A stretch of DNA of 64,000 nucleotides from Pseudomonadales bacterium (GCA_024234365.1 JACKOK010000001.1:496001-560000), one strand, 5' to 3'. Shown: positions 18,913 through 27,661, numbered from the stretch's first letter. Notes: generated by a model not told the origin, from the letters alone. Translations and numbers: made by a program.

Positions 18913-20052
18913 ATGACCAGACAAACCCTGCTTTCGCTGTTCGCTCTCGCGCTGCTGCCGCTGAGCGTTCATGCCGACGACGATCCCCGTGCCCGTGAGG
19001 CCGGGCTCGTACCCGGCATCTATTCTGCCGGGGAGTTTAATGCCATTACCGATGTGCCCGGTGTGCGGGTGGGGCAGGTGTCCCTGATCGAGGGCAGCAA
19101 CATCCGTACCGGCGTCACGGCAATACTGCCGCATGAGGGCAATCTCTATCAGAACAAGGTGCCTGCGGGATTCTCCCAGGGCAATGGCTTCGGCAAGATG
19201 ATGGGCAGCACCCAGGTGATCGAACTGGGGGAAGTGGAGACGCCGATTCTTTTGACCAACACACTTAATGTGGCGGAAGCCGCATCGGCGGCAATTGACT
19301 GGACGCTGCAACAAGCGGGTAATGAAGAGGTGCGCTCGGTGAACGCGGTAGTGGGGGAGACCAATGATGGACGCATCAACGATATCCGTGCACGGGCGCT
19401 GCGCCCGTCCCATGCCATGGAGGCTATCCGCCATGCGCGCTCCGGCCCCGTGGAGGAGGGCAGTGTCGGTGCGGGCATGGGCACGGTCAATTTCGGCTGG
19501 AAGGGGGGCATTGGTACCAGTTCCCGCGTGCTGCCCGAAGCGCTCGGCGGCTATGTCGTCGGAGTGCTGGTGCAGACCAATTACGGTGGCGAGCTCAGCA
19601 TCATGGGCACACCGATCACGGCGCAGGCGCTGGCAACCGAGTCCTCCAGAGTACCTTCGGCGACCAGCCCGGACGGTTCGGTGATGATCATCATTGCCAC
19701 CAATGCTCCCTTCTCGGATCGCAATCTGGAGCGACTGGCCAAGCGTGCTTTTCTGGGCATTGCCCGCACCGGTTCCGCCATGAGCAATGGCTCGGGGGAT
19801 TACGCACTGGCCTTTTCCACCGCCGAGTCGGTGCGCCGCACGCCCGCCCGTCGGGCTGAGCGGCATACGATTGAGGATTGGCCCAACGACGAGATGACAC
19901 CCTATTTTCAGGCGGTGGTCGAGGCCACCGAAGAGGCGGTGTACAACGCCCTGTTCAAGGCCAGTGATGTCGAAGGCGTCAACAACGGACGCTACCCCTC
20001 CCTGCCGGTCGATGCCGTACTGAAGCTGATCCGGCAGGGTCAGAGTCAGTGA
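18913..20052 (+). CDS. Secreted P1-family (DmpA) aminopeptidase
   Basis: The ATG at 18913 gives 379 residues with a Sec signal (1-21, ...SVHA). The DmpA/BapA fold is evident: the N-block GVRVGQVSLIEG near 44, the substrate-pocket stretch GWKGGIGTSSRVLP near 195, and the autocleavage region RTGSAMSNGSGDYALAFSTA near 285. In that region the Gly-Ser bond is cut, leaving Ser as the N-terminal nucleophile of the beta chain. Family members are L-aminopeptidase/D-amidases or beta-aminopeptidases. It is divergent from the TAXI-TRAP genes and converges on the metalloprotease with 9 nt between the stops. Confidence 0.9.
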   Translation: MTRQTLLSLFALALLPLSVHADDDPRAREAGLVPGIYSAGEFNAITDVPGVRVGQVSLIEGSNIRTGVTAILPHEGNLYQNKVPAGFSQGNGFGKMMGSTQVIELGEVETPILLTNTLNVAEAASAAIDWTLQQAGNEEVRSVNAVVGETNDGRINDIRARALRPSHAMEAIRHARSGPVEEGSVGAGMGTVNFGWKGGIGTSSRVLPEALGGYVVGVLVQTNYGGELSIMGTPITAQALATESSRVPSATSPDGSVMIIIATNAPFSDRNLERLAKRAFLGIARTGSAMSNGSGDYALAFSTAESVRRTPARRAERHTIEDWPNDEMTPYFQAVVEATEEAVYNALFKASDVEGVNNGRYPSLPVDAVLKLIRQGQSQ

Positions 20053-20061
20053 CTCTGCCCC

Positions 20062-22515
20062 CTAGATGGGATCCCCAGGCGGCATCTGTAGCGCCGAACC
20101 CGGAATCGTGCCCTCGGAACGCTGTTCCCAGCGACGTATTCCTGCAGCAGTGCCTTTCTGGTGAGCTGTTGCATTGCGTAGCCCTTCCAGTTGCGCGGCG
20201 AGCTTGTCCAGGCGGTCGATCAGTACGGACTGCACCTCCCCCGCGTTGTCGGCACTGGCCGCCTGCACCATCATCTCGTCGGCGGTGACGCGCTGTACCA
20301 CCTGCAGAATCTGGCGCTGATAGTCGTTGTCCGGCACTTCCGCGCTCCAGGTGGCCGCCAGCAAGGCGTCGATCACTTCCTCCAGCCCCGGGTAGTCTCC
20401 GAGGGAGCCGTAGGGCACCAGCCGGGCCATGCGCTCGGGCACCAGAATCTGTTGCACGGACAGACTGGCCGAGGCTTCCACGGCACCCATGATGTCGAAC
20501 AGGACACCGGTGCGCCCCGGGAAATCCTCCCCCTGGTTGCGCCGGTGCGCCGGTGGGGGCAGCAGGGCCAGAAGCTCGGGCGGCAGGGTGAGAAAGTCCA
20601 CGCTCAGGGTAGAGAGCACCGTGGCCAAGGCATCGCGCTGCTCTGCTCCCGGCACGATGGTCCAGGGTGTCTGGCCATCACCGCGCAGCGCATAGCGATA
20701 GTCCGCCCCGCCGATGCTTTGGGATGCCGCGTTCATCTGAAAGCGGTGATGCATATACAGTGGCAGCAGCACAATCTCCAGATCGGAAATCGGTTCGCCG
20801 TTGCGGATCATGGCCTCGCTGAAATTACCCAGACCAATACGGCGCACCTCGATCTCGTGTTTGAGCTGTTCCACCAGATTGCTGCCGTTGTCCCACACGC
20901 TGGCGTACTGATGGCCGGCGCCGACGAAATTATTATTGCTGTGATCCATGAAGCGCAGATTGCGCTCCAGGGCCTCCTGCACGATGTTGTTGAGCTCCGC
21001 AGATTCGTCGGCACCGGGAGCAAACTGGGTGTAGGCGTAGCGCACCGCCAGCTTGTCATACTCACCGATCTGTTTCGTGTAGGCATTGGAGAAATCCAGT
21101 TCACCTGCTGGTGTGATTTCCACCAGAGGTGCCGGGTAGTCCATGACACTCTCGCGGCCCTGGGCGCTGGCAATATAGTTGTGCGGGAAACCCAGCGTGT
21201 GCCCCACCTCGTGCGCGGAGAGCTGGCGCACGCGATCCAGCGCCATATTGACGGCGGCGCTGTTGTTGTCGGCAACCGCCTCCAGATATTCAAAGCCGGG
21301 CATCATGCCCTGGCCGTGCAGATAGTCCTGGCGCAGACGCAGGCTGCCCAGATTGACATTGCCCTTGATGATCTCGCCCGTGCGCGGGTCCATCACCGAG
21401 GAGCCGTAGGAGTAGCCACGGGTCTGGCGATGGGTCCAGTGGATCATGTTGTAACGGATGTCCTGCGGGTCGGCCCCGGTGGGCAGCTCGCGCACCTGAA
21501 AGGCGTTGATGAAGCCCGCCGCCTCATAGGCCTGGTTCCACCAGCTGGCCCCCTCGATCAGTGCGCTCTTGATCGGTTCCGGTGTACCGGAATCGACGTA
21601 GTAGACGATGGGTTCGACCGGCTCCGAGCGGGCGGCAGCCGGGTCTTTCTTTTCCAGGCGATGACGGGCCACGAGGCGCACATACATGTCCTCACCGATC
21701 AACGCCCCGTAATTGGCAACCGTTGGTCCGTTGGTGCCGATGCGCGGGTCGGCCAGGCGGGTTTTGAAATTGTCGTCCGGCAGTTTCACCAGCGAGTGGT
21801 GCTGGCGCAGGGTGACGGATTCGCCGGAGGCTGCAACACCGTTGACCAGGCGGCCGGGGTTGCGGCTGCCGAAGGTCAGCTGGGTTTCAATCTCCACGTT
21901 CTCGGGAAATGCCTTGGTGTTGTCCAGGTAGAAGGCGCTGCGGCTCTTGTCCAGCGTGTAGGTGCCTTGCCCGCGTGCAGCGATCTGCCCGATCACGTCC
22001 CGCGCATCACGCAGGAAAAAATCGGTAGCGTCCACCAGAATGCTGGCGCCCGTTGCCGCCACGATATCAAAACCCCACAGCACCGAGGGAGCAAAGGCAT
22101 CGGCAACCGCCTGGCGTTCCAGCTCATTGTCGCTGATGGCGCGGTAACGGTAATTGGGTTCTTCCAGCAGTACGCGGGGCCCGATGCGTTTCGCCCTCAG
22201 CACATAGGTGCCGCCGAGCTGGCCACGGTCAATCCCCACCGGGTTGGAGCCGAGGCCGGAGGCCATGGATACCTGGTAGAGGAATTCGGTGTCGAGTTTG
22301 TCGATCTCCCAGTACATCTTGCCGCTGGCCTCGTCCCAGTACAGATTGAAATAGCCCTCAAGCGCGTGGGTATTGGCCACCGTGTCCGCGATCGTGGGCA
22401 AAGTCTGTGCGTGCAGGCTGGCGGAGAACAAAAACAGGGCAAGGCTCATGAGGAGGCGTGAGCAGGAACGATGTGTGCTGCTCGGAGCCTGTTTGCGGAA
22501 AATCCAGCGTGTCAT
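20062..22515 (-). CDS. Secreted zinc metalloprotease of the DUF5117/DUF4953 type
   Basis: The start at ATG 22515 (after an AAGGA ribosome site) gives 817 residues with a Sec signal (about 1-37, ...SASLHAQ); a longer upstream frame lacks support. The catalytic zinc motif is intact: SAHEVGHTLGFPHNY near 425, with His, Glu and His of HExxH plus the downstream His-Asn. The N-terminal DUF5117 region has YLDNTKAFPENVEIE. The C-terminal 250 residues carry helical segments. Likely a periplasmic or secreted metallopeptidase; substrate unknown. Confidence 0.88.
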   Translation of the reverse strand: MTRWIFRKQAPSSTHRSCSRLLMSLALFLFSASLHAQTLPTIADTVANTHALEGYFNLYWDEASGKMYWEIDKLDTEFLYQVSMASGLGSNPVGIDRGQLGGTYVLRAKRIGPRVLLEEPNYRYRAISDNELERQAVADAFAPSVLWGFDIVAATGASILVDATDFFLRDARDVIGQIAARGQGTYTLDKSRSAFYLDNTKAFPENVEIETQLTFGSRNPGRLVNGVAASGESVTLRQHHSLVKLPDDNFKTRLADPRIGTNGPTVANYGALIGEDMYVRLVARHRLEKKDPAAARSEPVEPIVYYVDSGTPEPIKSALIEGASWWNQAYEAAGFINAFQVRELPTGADPQDIRYNMIHWTHRQTRGYSYGSSVMDPRTGEIIKGNVNLGSLRLRQDYLHGQGMMPGFEYLEAVADNNSAAVNMALDRVRQLSAHEVGHTLGFPHNYIASAQGRESVMDYPAPLVEITPAGELDFSNAYTKQIGEYDKLAVRYAYTQFAPGADESAELNNIVQEALERNLRFMDHSNNNFVGAGHQYASVWDNGSNLVEQLKHEIEVRRIGLGNFSEAMIRNGEPISDLEIVLLPLYMHHRFQMNAASQSIGGADYRYALRGDGQTPWTIVPGAEQRDALATVLSTLSVDFLTLPPELLALLPPPAHRRNQGEDFPGRTGVLFDIMGAVEASASLSVQQILVPERMARLVPYGSLGDYPGLEEVIDALLAATWSAEVPDNDYQRQILQVVQRVTADEMMVQAASADNAGEVQSVLIDRLDKLAAQLEGLRNATAHQKGTAAGIRRWEQRSEGTIPGSALQMPPGDPI

Positions 22516-22627
22516 GTTGAATTCCTTGGCCCGATGGTGAGCCCGATGATGAATGGAATGAAAATCATGGCCTGTGTATTGCAAAACCGGTGCCGTTAAA
22601 TGGGATCAGGCTCGTTTGGGCTGCAAA

Positions 22628-23080
22628 CTACCCCGGGCTCTTTGTTGCGTTCTGTGCGAGAGCCTCCAGCACACCGCCCAGATTGCCGAGCGCAGGGCAA
22701 TCCTGTGCATCGCGGCGATCTGCCAGCACGGCGGGTTCCGTATAGCTCAGCCACACCTGGCCCGAGGCGTCTTCCCACACCAGCATGCGCAGGGGAAGGT
22801 CGATACCCAGCGTCTGTTCGCACTGCATCAGCGGTGTGCCGCCGCGAGGGTTGCCGAAGATCAGCACCGTGGTGGGGCGCAGCGTCTGCCCGATACTGGC
22901 AGCGCCAGCGGCATGGTCGATGCGGGCAAACACCGTCAGGCCACGATTGCTGATATCGGTTTCCAGACGGTTCAGGGTCTGTTCCGGCGTATAAGGGCTG
23001 GGCAGGGAGGTCAATGCCTCTGCGGCATGGAGGGTCGGGCTCAATAGCAGGCAGATCAGAAGAATCTGTAACGTTTTCAT
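22628..23080 (-). CDS. DUF302-domain secreted protein
   Basis: The ATG at 23080 yields 150 residues with a signal peptide (1-19, ...TLHA). A DUF302 domain follows: TLNRLETDISNRGLTVFARIDH, TTVLIFGNPRGGTPLMQ and LPLRMLVWEDASGQVWLSY. DUF302 proteins form small alpha-beta dimers, and some bind c-di-GMP-like or metal ligands; function is not settled. The gene is divergent from the radical SAM/ArsM operon with 166 nt between starts, which may hold both promoters. Confidence 0.85.
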   Translation of the reverse strand: MKTLQILLICLLLSPTLHAAEALTSLPSPYTPEQTLNRLETDISNRGLTVFARIDHAAGAASIGQTLRPTTVLIFGNPRGGTPLMQCEQTLGIDLPLRMLVWEDASGQVWLSYTEPAVLADRRDAQDCPALGNLGGVLEALAQNATKSPG

Positions 23081-23246
23081 GGTTTCCCCAGTCAGCTTGT
23101 CAGTACAGGCGCAGGACAGGATAAACAAAGGACACGACGTAATGCCACTGTCGTTCACCTTGGCGCCAGTTGTGACTACAATCCTCACAACGAACGAGTG
23201 AATGGGGGCAAACGACTCAGCCCCCGATAATGATGAGAAAAGACTT

Positions 23247-24227
23247 ATGACGACATCCCAGGCCCGCGTCATCGTGGCCGATTCCGGCAGCAAACGCATT
23301 CCGGCGCAGGAGATCTTCTCGCCACGCAGCAGCGACAGCTGGACCCATACCCGTGCCGGCGACCCCCGGGGCTATATCGAAACCCCGGCGCTCAAGGAGC
23401 TGTGGATTCACACCGGCAGCGCCTGCAACCTCGCCTGCCCCTTTTGCCTGGAGGGCTCCAGCCCCGGCGATACCCGTATCCCCCTGGTGAAACTGGACGA
23501 GATCACGCCCTTCCTGCACGAGGCAGTCGAGCTTGGCGTGCAACAGTTCTCCTTCACCGGGGGCGAGCCCTTCGTCAACCGCGATTTCGTGAAGATTCTG
23601 AGCGCGGCCAGCGCCCTGCGCCCCTGTTTCGTGCTGAGCAATGGCACCCAGGCCCTGTTGGGCCGGGCGAAACAGATCGAGCCCCTGCGCGATAGCGCAC
23701 ACCCCATTCGCTTTCGTATCAGCCTGGATTATCCGGACATCGCGAAACACGATGCGGGCCGGGGCGAGGGCAGTTTCGTGGAATCGCTGCAGGGCATCCG
23801 TTTTCTGCGCGATCTGGGTTTCGAGGTTTCTATTGCCCGGCAGATGCTGCCCGACGAGGATGCGCAGGCAGTAGAAGATGCCTTCCATGCCCTGTTCCGG
23901 GAGCATGGCATTGAGGAGCGCCTGCCCTTCACCGTGTTTCCCGATTTCGGCCTTCCCGGCAGTGAGGATGGCAGCCCGGAGGTCACCGAGACCTGCATGC
24001 TGAAATACCCCACACAGCAGAGCCGCGAGCACTTCATGTGCACTTATACCCGCATGCTGGTGAAACGCGACAGCGGAGTTCGCGTGTTTGCCTGTACCCT
24101 GGTGGATGACGACCCCGGCTACGATCTTGGCGGCACCCTGGCCGAGAGCCTGCAGCCACGCATCATGCTGCGTCACCACCGCTGTTTTGCCTGTTACCGA
24201 TTCGGCGCCAGTTGCAGCGCCCCCTGA
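23247..24227 (+). CDS. Radical SAM enzyme coupled to ArsM
   Basis: The ATG at 23247 gives 326 residues; an in-frame ATG at 23202 is possible but lies far from a good ribosome site. The radical SAM cluster motif C-x3-C-x2-C is CNLACPFC (Cys60, Cys64, Cys67), followed by the GGEP-type loop FSFTGGEPF near 107. The C-terminal third carries extra cysteines (ETCMLK, HFMCTY, VFACTL, then CFACYRFGASC at the end). This pattern is suggestive of an auxiliary Fe-S cluster or metal site. It ends 14 nt before arsM, so a role in organoarsenic chemistry is likely. It does not look like ArsS, whose motif differs, nor like ArsL with its non-canonical RCCLKC. Reaction unknown. Confidence 0.85.
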   Translation: MTTSQARVIVADSGSKRIPAQEIFSPRSSDSWTHTRAGDPRGYIETPALKELWIHTGSACNLACPFCLEGSSPGDTRIPLVKLDEITPFLHEAVELGVQQFSFTGGEPFVNRDFVKILSAASALRPCFVLSNGTQALLGRAKQIEPLRDSAHPIRFRISLDYPDIAKHDAGRGEGSFVESLQGIRFLRDLGFEVSIARQMLPDEDAQAVEDAFHALFREHGIEERLPFTVFPDFGLPGSEDGSPEVTETCMLKYPTQQSREHFMCTYTRMLVKRDSGVRVFACTLVDDDPGYDLGGTLAESLQPRIMLRHHRCFACYRFGASCSAP

Positions 24228-24241
24228 AAGGACTTTTATTC

Positions 24242-25291
24242 ATGCAAGAAAGAGATGTTGTCAAAGAGTATTACGGCAAGACCCTGCAAAGCTCCGAAGA
24301 CCTCAAGACCACCGCCTGCTGTGACATCGGCGCGGTGCCCGAATGGCTCAAGCCCCTGCTGGCCAATATTCACCCCGAAGTGCTCTCACGCTATTACGGC
24401 TGCGGGCTCATTGCCCCCGCCCTGCTGGAAGGTTGCCGCATTCTCGACCTGGGCTGTGGTTCCGGGCGCGATGTTTATGCCCTGGCGCAGCTGGTGGGGC
24501 CCACCGGAGAAGTCGTGGGGCTGGACATGACCGATGAACAGCTCGACGTGGCCCGCCGCCACCAGGGCTGGCATGCGGAGAAGTTCGGCTACAACAACGT
24601 GCGCTTCGTGCAGGGCTATATGGAGCAGCTCGACGAGCTGAACCTGGAGCCCGGCAGCTTTGATGTGATCGTGTCCAATTGCGTCATCAATCTCTCTCCG
24701 GACAAGGACGCGGTGCTGCGCGGTGTGCATCGTCTGCTCAAGGACGGCGGCGAAATGTATTTCTCCGATGTCTATGCCGATCGTCGTGTTCCTGAATCTG
24801 TGCGTACTGACCCTGTGCTTTACGGAGAATGTCTGGGCGGCGCTCTGTACTGGGGCGACTTCCTGCGCATCGCCCGCCGCGCCGGTTTCACCGATCCGCG
24901 CCTGGTGGAAGATCGTCCGTTGGAAGTCACCGACCCGGTATTGGCGGCGAAGACCGGAGCCATCCGTTTCTTCTCCGCCACCTATCGGCTGTTCCGCAGC
25001 GACAAACTGGAAACCGAGTGTGAAGACTATGGTCAGGCGGTGATCTATAAGGGCAGCATTCCCAACAGCCTTGCACGCTGTGTGCTGGACAAACACCACG
25101 ACATGGAAACCGGCCGCGTCTTCCCCGTGTGCGGCAATACCTGGCATATGCTGAAGGACACCCGCTTTGCGCCGCACTTCGATTTCATCGGCGACTTCAG
25201 CCGTCACTACGGCATCTTCGCCGGCTGCGGCGGCGGGCTTCCCTACGATGACAGCGCAAGCGGGGGCGGTGACGGGGCTGCGTGTTGCTGA
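24242..25291 (+). CDS. arsM: Arsenite S-adenosylmethionine methyltransferase ArsM
   Basis: The 349-residue protein matches the ArsM/AS3MT family throughout: the SAM site LDLGCGSGRDVY near 68, FVQGYMEQL near 122, VSNCVINLSPDKDAVLR near 144 and YGECLGGALYW near 194. Four As(III)-binding-type cysteines are visible at 26, 54, 147 and 197. Their spacings of 28 and 50 equal those of CmArsM Cys44/72 and 174/224 (recalled numbering). A C-terminal extension of about 110 residues follows (FPVCGNTWHMLKDTRF, GIFAGCGG) and ends in Cys-Cys. The enzyme methylates arsenite in the cytosol, and the upstream radical SAM gene suggests a further product. Confidence 0.94.
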   Translation: MQERDVVKEYYGKTLQSSEDLKTTACCDIGAVPEWLKPLLANIHPEVLSRYYGCGLIAPALLEGCRILDLGCGSGRDVYALAQLVGPTGEVVGLDMTDEQLDVARRHQGWHAEKFGYNNVRFVQGYMEQLDELNLEPGSFDVIVSNCVINLSPDKDAVLRGVHRLLKDGGEMYFSDVYADRRVPESVRTDPVLYGECLGGALYWGDFLRIARRAGFTDPRLVEDRPLEVTDPVLAAKTGAIRFFSATYRLFRSDKLETECEDYGQAVIYKGSIPNSLARCVLDKHHDMETGRVFPVCGNTWHMLKDTRFAPHFDFIGDFSRHYGIFAGCGGGLPYDDSASGGGDGAACC

Positions 25292-25310
25292 GGGGGATGA
25301 AGAAATGGGT

Positions 25311-25342
25311 TTGCCAGTCATGTATATGATGGTAATATACAT
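25311..25342 (+). promoter_or_regulatory. brnTA promoter and palindromic operator
   Basis: A TTGCCA (25311-25316) and TAATAT (25333-25338), 16 bp apart, form a sigma70-like promoter. A perfect palindrome, ATGTATAT-7 nt-ATATACAT (25320-25342), overlaps the -10 and ends 3 nt before the brnT ATG at 25346. This is the position expected for autorepression by the BrnA ribbon-helix-helix antitoxin. No ribosome site precedes brnT. Confidence 0.6.
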
Positions 25343-25345
25343 TCC

Positions 25346-25657
25346 ATGATCGAGTGGACTGCAATTTCCGGCTTTGACTGGGACGAGGGCAATGCTCGCA
25401 AGAATGAGGAAAAGCATGCTGTTTCGCGCGCGCAGGCGGAGCAGGTTTTTTTCAATCAACCTCTTCTTTTGCTGGCGGATATTCGCCACAGCCAGTCTGA
25501 AACGCGCATCCACGCTCTGGGAAAAACGGACGCTGATCGATACCTGCATATCACGTTCACGCTGAGAGCCGAGGGCACTCTGATTCGGGTTATTTCAGCA
25601 AGGGATATGCACCGTAAGGAGAGAGAACGCTATGAGTGCACGCAAGAAAATTCCTGA
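25346..25657 (+). CDS. brnT: BrnT-family RNase toxin
   Basis: The 103-residue protein is a BrnT toxin: FDWDEGNARKNEEKHAVS near the start (conserved W-D-x-x-K-N-x-x-K-H), RIHALGKTDADRY in the middle and LIRVISARDMHRKERERYE at the end, the usual R-x-I-S-A-R motif. BrnT is a RelE-fold ribonuclease that halts growth and is neutralised by BrnA. The ATG follows the operator directly without a Shine-Dalgarno, so the message may be leaderless and poorly translated. The gene overlaps the antitoxin by 26 nt. Confidence 0.9.
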   Translation: MIEWTAISGFDWDEGNARKNEEKHAVSRAQAEQVFFNQPLLLLADIRHSQSETRIHALGKTDADRYLHITFTLRAEGTLIRVISARDMHRKERERYECTQENS

Positions 25658-25916
25658 GTTCCACAGTGAAGCAGAGGAACGCGCGTTCTGGGAAAACCAT
25701 GATTCCAGTGATTATGTTGATTGGGGAGAGGCCGTACAGGTTTCCATGCCCAGGCTCAAGCCTTCTACCCAGACTATTTCATTGCGATTGCCGGAGCCTC
25801 TGCTGGAGCAGATTAAAATGGAAGCAAACAAGCGTGATGTTCCCTACCAGTCCCTGATCAAAACCTGGCTGGCAGAGGACGTACGCGAGTCGCGAGCGCA
25901 GTACAGGAAAAAGTAA
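25632..25916 (+). CDS. brnA: BrnA/CopG-type antitoxin
   Basis: The 94-residue antitoxin opens with FHSEAEERAFWENHDSSDYVDW, a usual CopG-type toxin-binding arm. It ends with a ribbon-helix-helix DNA-binding part, TISLRLPEPLLEQIKMEANKR. Translation starts inside brnT after a strong AAGGAG at 25616-25621. It should bind BrnT and the palindrome upstream of the operon. It converges on the DUF2200 gene with a 17-nt gap. Confidence 0.88.
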   Translation: MSARKKIPEFHSEAEERAFWENHDSSDYVDWGEAVQVSMPRLKPSTQTISLRLPEPLLEQIKMEANKRDVPYQSLIKTWLAEDVRESRAQYRKK

Positions 25917-25933
25917 TTCCTGCATGAAATCCG

Positions 25934-26281
25934 TCAGCGCATGATTTTCTCAAGCGCTTTGCCTTTGGCCAACTCGTCGATCAGTTTGTCCAGGTAGCGC
26001 ACTTTCTGCATCAGCGGATCCTCTATTTCCTCCACCCGCACGCCACATACCACGCCCGTGATCAGCGTTCGTCTGGGGTTCAAGGCCGGAGCTTGTGAGA
26101 AAAATTCTTCGAAAGTGCTTTCCTTGTTGATCTGCTCCTGCAGACCCGCCGCATCGTAAGCCGTGAGCCAGCAGATTAACGTATCCACTTCCCCTTTTGT
26201 GCGACCTTTACGCTCGGCTTTCTGCACATACAGCGGATAGACCGAGGCGAATTTCATGGTGTAGATGCGGTGCTGGGACAT
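25934..26281 (-). CDS. DUF2200-family protein
   Basis: The 115-residue protein has the family pattern MKFASVYPLYVQKAERKGRTK near residue 9, VDTLICWLTAYD near 32, and NPRRTLITGVVCGVRVEEIEDPLMQ near 69. It has no signal peptide or membrane segment, so it is a small cytosolic protein. Members of this family are uncharacterised, sometimes linked by context to small regulatory modules. Its neighbour is the brnTA pair, with convergent stops. Confidence 0.85.
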   Translation of the reverse strand: MSQHRIYTMKFASVYPLYVQKAERKGRTKGEVDTLICWLTAYDAAGLQEQINKESTFEEFFSQAPALNPRRTLITGVVCGVRVEEIEDPLMQKVRYLDKLIDELAKGKALEKIMR

Positions 26282-26531
26282 GGGGCATATTCCTGCAGTA
26301 AACCATTAAAACCGATGATAAGCGCAGAGAGTATAGCCGCTTTGTTTTGAACACAGGCAAAGAAAATAGTTGTTCGCTATTGCCAGCTGCCGCTTTGATA
26401 AAGCTTCCTCAATTTCCCATTCGGGTGTAACGTTTTCGGGAAATGTTCCCTCCTTTGGGGGAGTGCCTGGAGAGTGTCTGCAACGACAAAGATTCACGGT
26501 TTGATAAGCAAAAATAACGAGGAACCAGCCC

Positions 26532-27512
26532 ATGCATAGACTCAATCGCAGGAAGTTTTTTCAGTTCAGCGCAATGGCAGGAGGGGGAGCGTTTCTGCCC
26601 GGTGCGCTGAATGCCCAGAGCGGCTCAGTGCAACGTGCCTGGGCCGACAGCAAGAAACGCGTGCGGGTACGAGGCCTGAACATGGCCTATTACGAGGTCG
26701 GTGAAGGAGACCCAATTGTGTTCCTGCACGGCAACCCGACCTCTTCCTATCTGTGGCGCAATATCATTCCGCATGTGCAGCATCTGGGCCGCTGTATTGC
26801 TCCCGATCTGGTGGGCATGGGGGATTCCGACCCGCTGCCGGACAGTGGTCCCGGGGTCTACAAGTTCAGTGTCCATCGCGATTATATCTTCGACATGCTG
26901 GACGCCCTGGGCGTCACGGAGCGGGTGACGCTGGTGATACATGACTGGGGTTCGGGTATCGGGTTGAGTTATGCGCAGAAATATCCGCAGCGGGTGAAGG
27001 GCATTGTCTATATGGAGGCCATTCTGAGCCCGTCGAGCCTGCCGCCCATTCCCGAACCGACCACGGGGCTGTTCCCGGTGTTCCGCTCGCCGCAGGGGGA
27101 AGAGGCGATATTGCAGAACAATGTGTTTGTGGAGCAGATTCTGATCGGGGGGCTGAACAACTACCTGAGCGAGGAAGACAAGGCGGAGTATCGCCGTCCG
27201 TATCTGCAGGCGGGCGAGAGCCGGCGCCCCACCTTGACCTGGCCGAGGGAGCTGCCCCGTGGCGGCAAGCCGGCGGATACTGTGCAACTGGTCACCGAGT
27301 ACTCCGACTGGTTTGCCCAAAGTGAGGTGCCGAAGCTGTTTGTGCGGGTCAACCCCGGGGCCATCATCAGCGCGGGCCCCTTGCTGGATTTTGTGCGCGG
27401 CTTCCGTAACCAGACGGAGATCACGGTGTTCGGCAGTCACTATGTGCAGGAGATCTCGCCGCACGCGATTGGCCGGGGCATCGCGCAGTGGGTGAGTCGC
27501 ATAAACGCTTGA
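26532..27512 (+). CDS. Tat-exported haloalkane dehalogenase-like hydrolase
   Basis: The 326-residue alpha/beta hydrolase starts with a twin-Arg signal (NRRKFFQFSAMAGGGAFL, residues 5-22; cleavage near ALNA). The haloalkane dehalogenase set seems complete: HGNPTSSYLW with Asn68 as first halide residue, nucleophile Asp138 with Trp139 in HDWGSGIG, acid Glu162 in VYMEAI, and His303 in FGSHYVQE. This agrees with the HLD-II (DhaA/LinB) arrangement, which cleaves carbon-halogen bonds by hydrolysis. Periplasmic location via Tat is unusual for the family, as most members are cytosolic. Substrate unknown, and epoxide hydrolase or other activity cannot be ruled out. Confidence 0.85.
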   Translation: MHRLNRRKFFQFSAMAGGGAFLPGALNAQSGSVQRAWADSKKRVRVRGLNMAYYEVGEGDPIVFLHGNPTSSYLWRNIIPHVQHLGRCIAPDLVGMGDSDPLPDSGPGVYKFSVHRDYIFDMLDALGVTERVTLVIHDWGSGIGLSYAQKYPQRVKGIVYMEAILSPSSLPPIPEPTTGLFPVFRSPQGEEAILQNNVFVEQILIGGLNNYLSEEDKAEYRRPYLQAGESRRPTLTWPRELPRGGKPADTVQLVTEYSDWFAQSEVPKLFVRVNPGAIISAGPLLDFVRGFRNQTEITVFGSHYVQEISPHAIGRGIAQWVSRINA

Positions 27513-27661
27513 TCAAGCGGTGCTTTACTCAATGCCCAGTGCCGGGCAATTCCTTTTTCGCGATCCTGTGGGAATTCGTTAGGAATGACAAAGATCAAAT
27601 GAGCTTTTGCGCAGGGGGTGTTACTCTGAAGGTGAAGGTCAATTCACACAAGGAGTACACA

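Noticed and set aside
20191..22461. Long plus-strand open frame opposite the zinc metalloprotease
   Set aside because: It is antisense to a gene with a signal peptide and intact HExxH motif. High GC keeps the opposite frame open by chance, and no domain is visible.
23247..24227. Assigning the radical SAM gene to ArsS or ArsL
   Set aside because: The cluster motif CNLACPFC and the C-terminal cysteine pattern do not match the motifs I recall for either.
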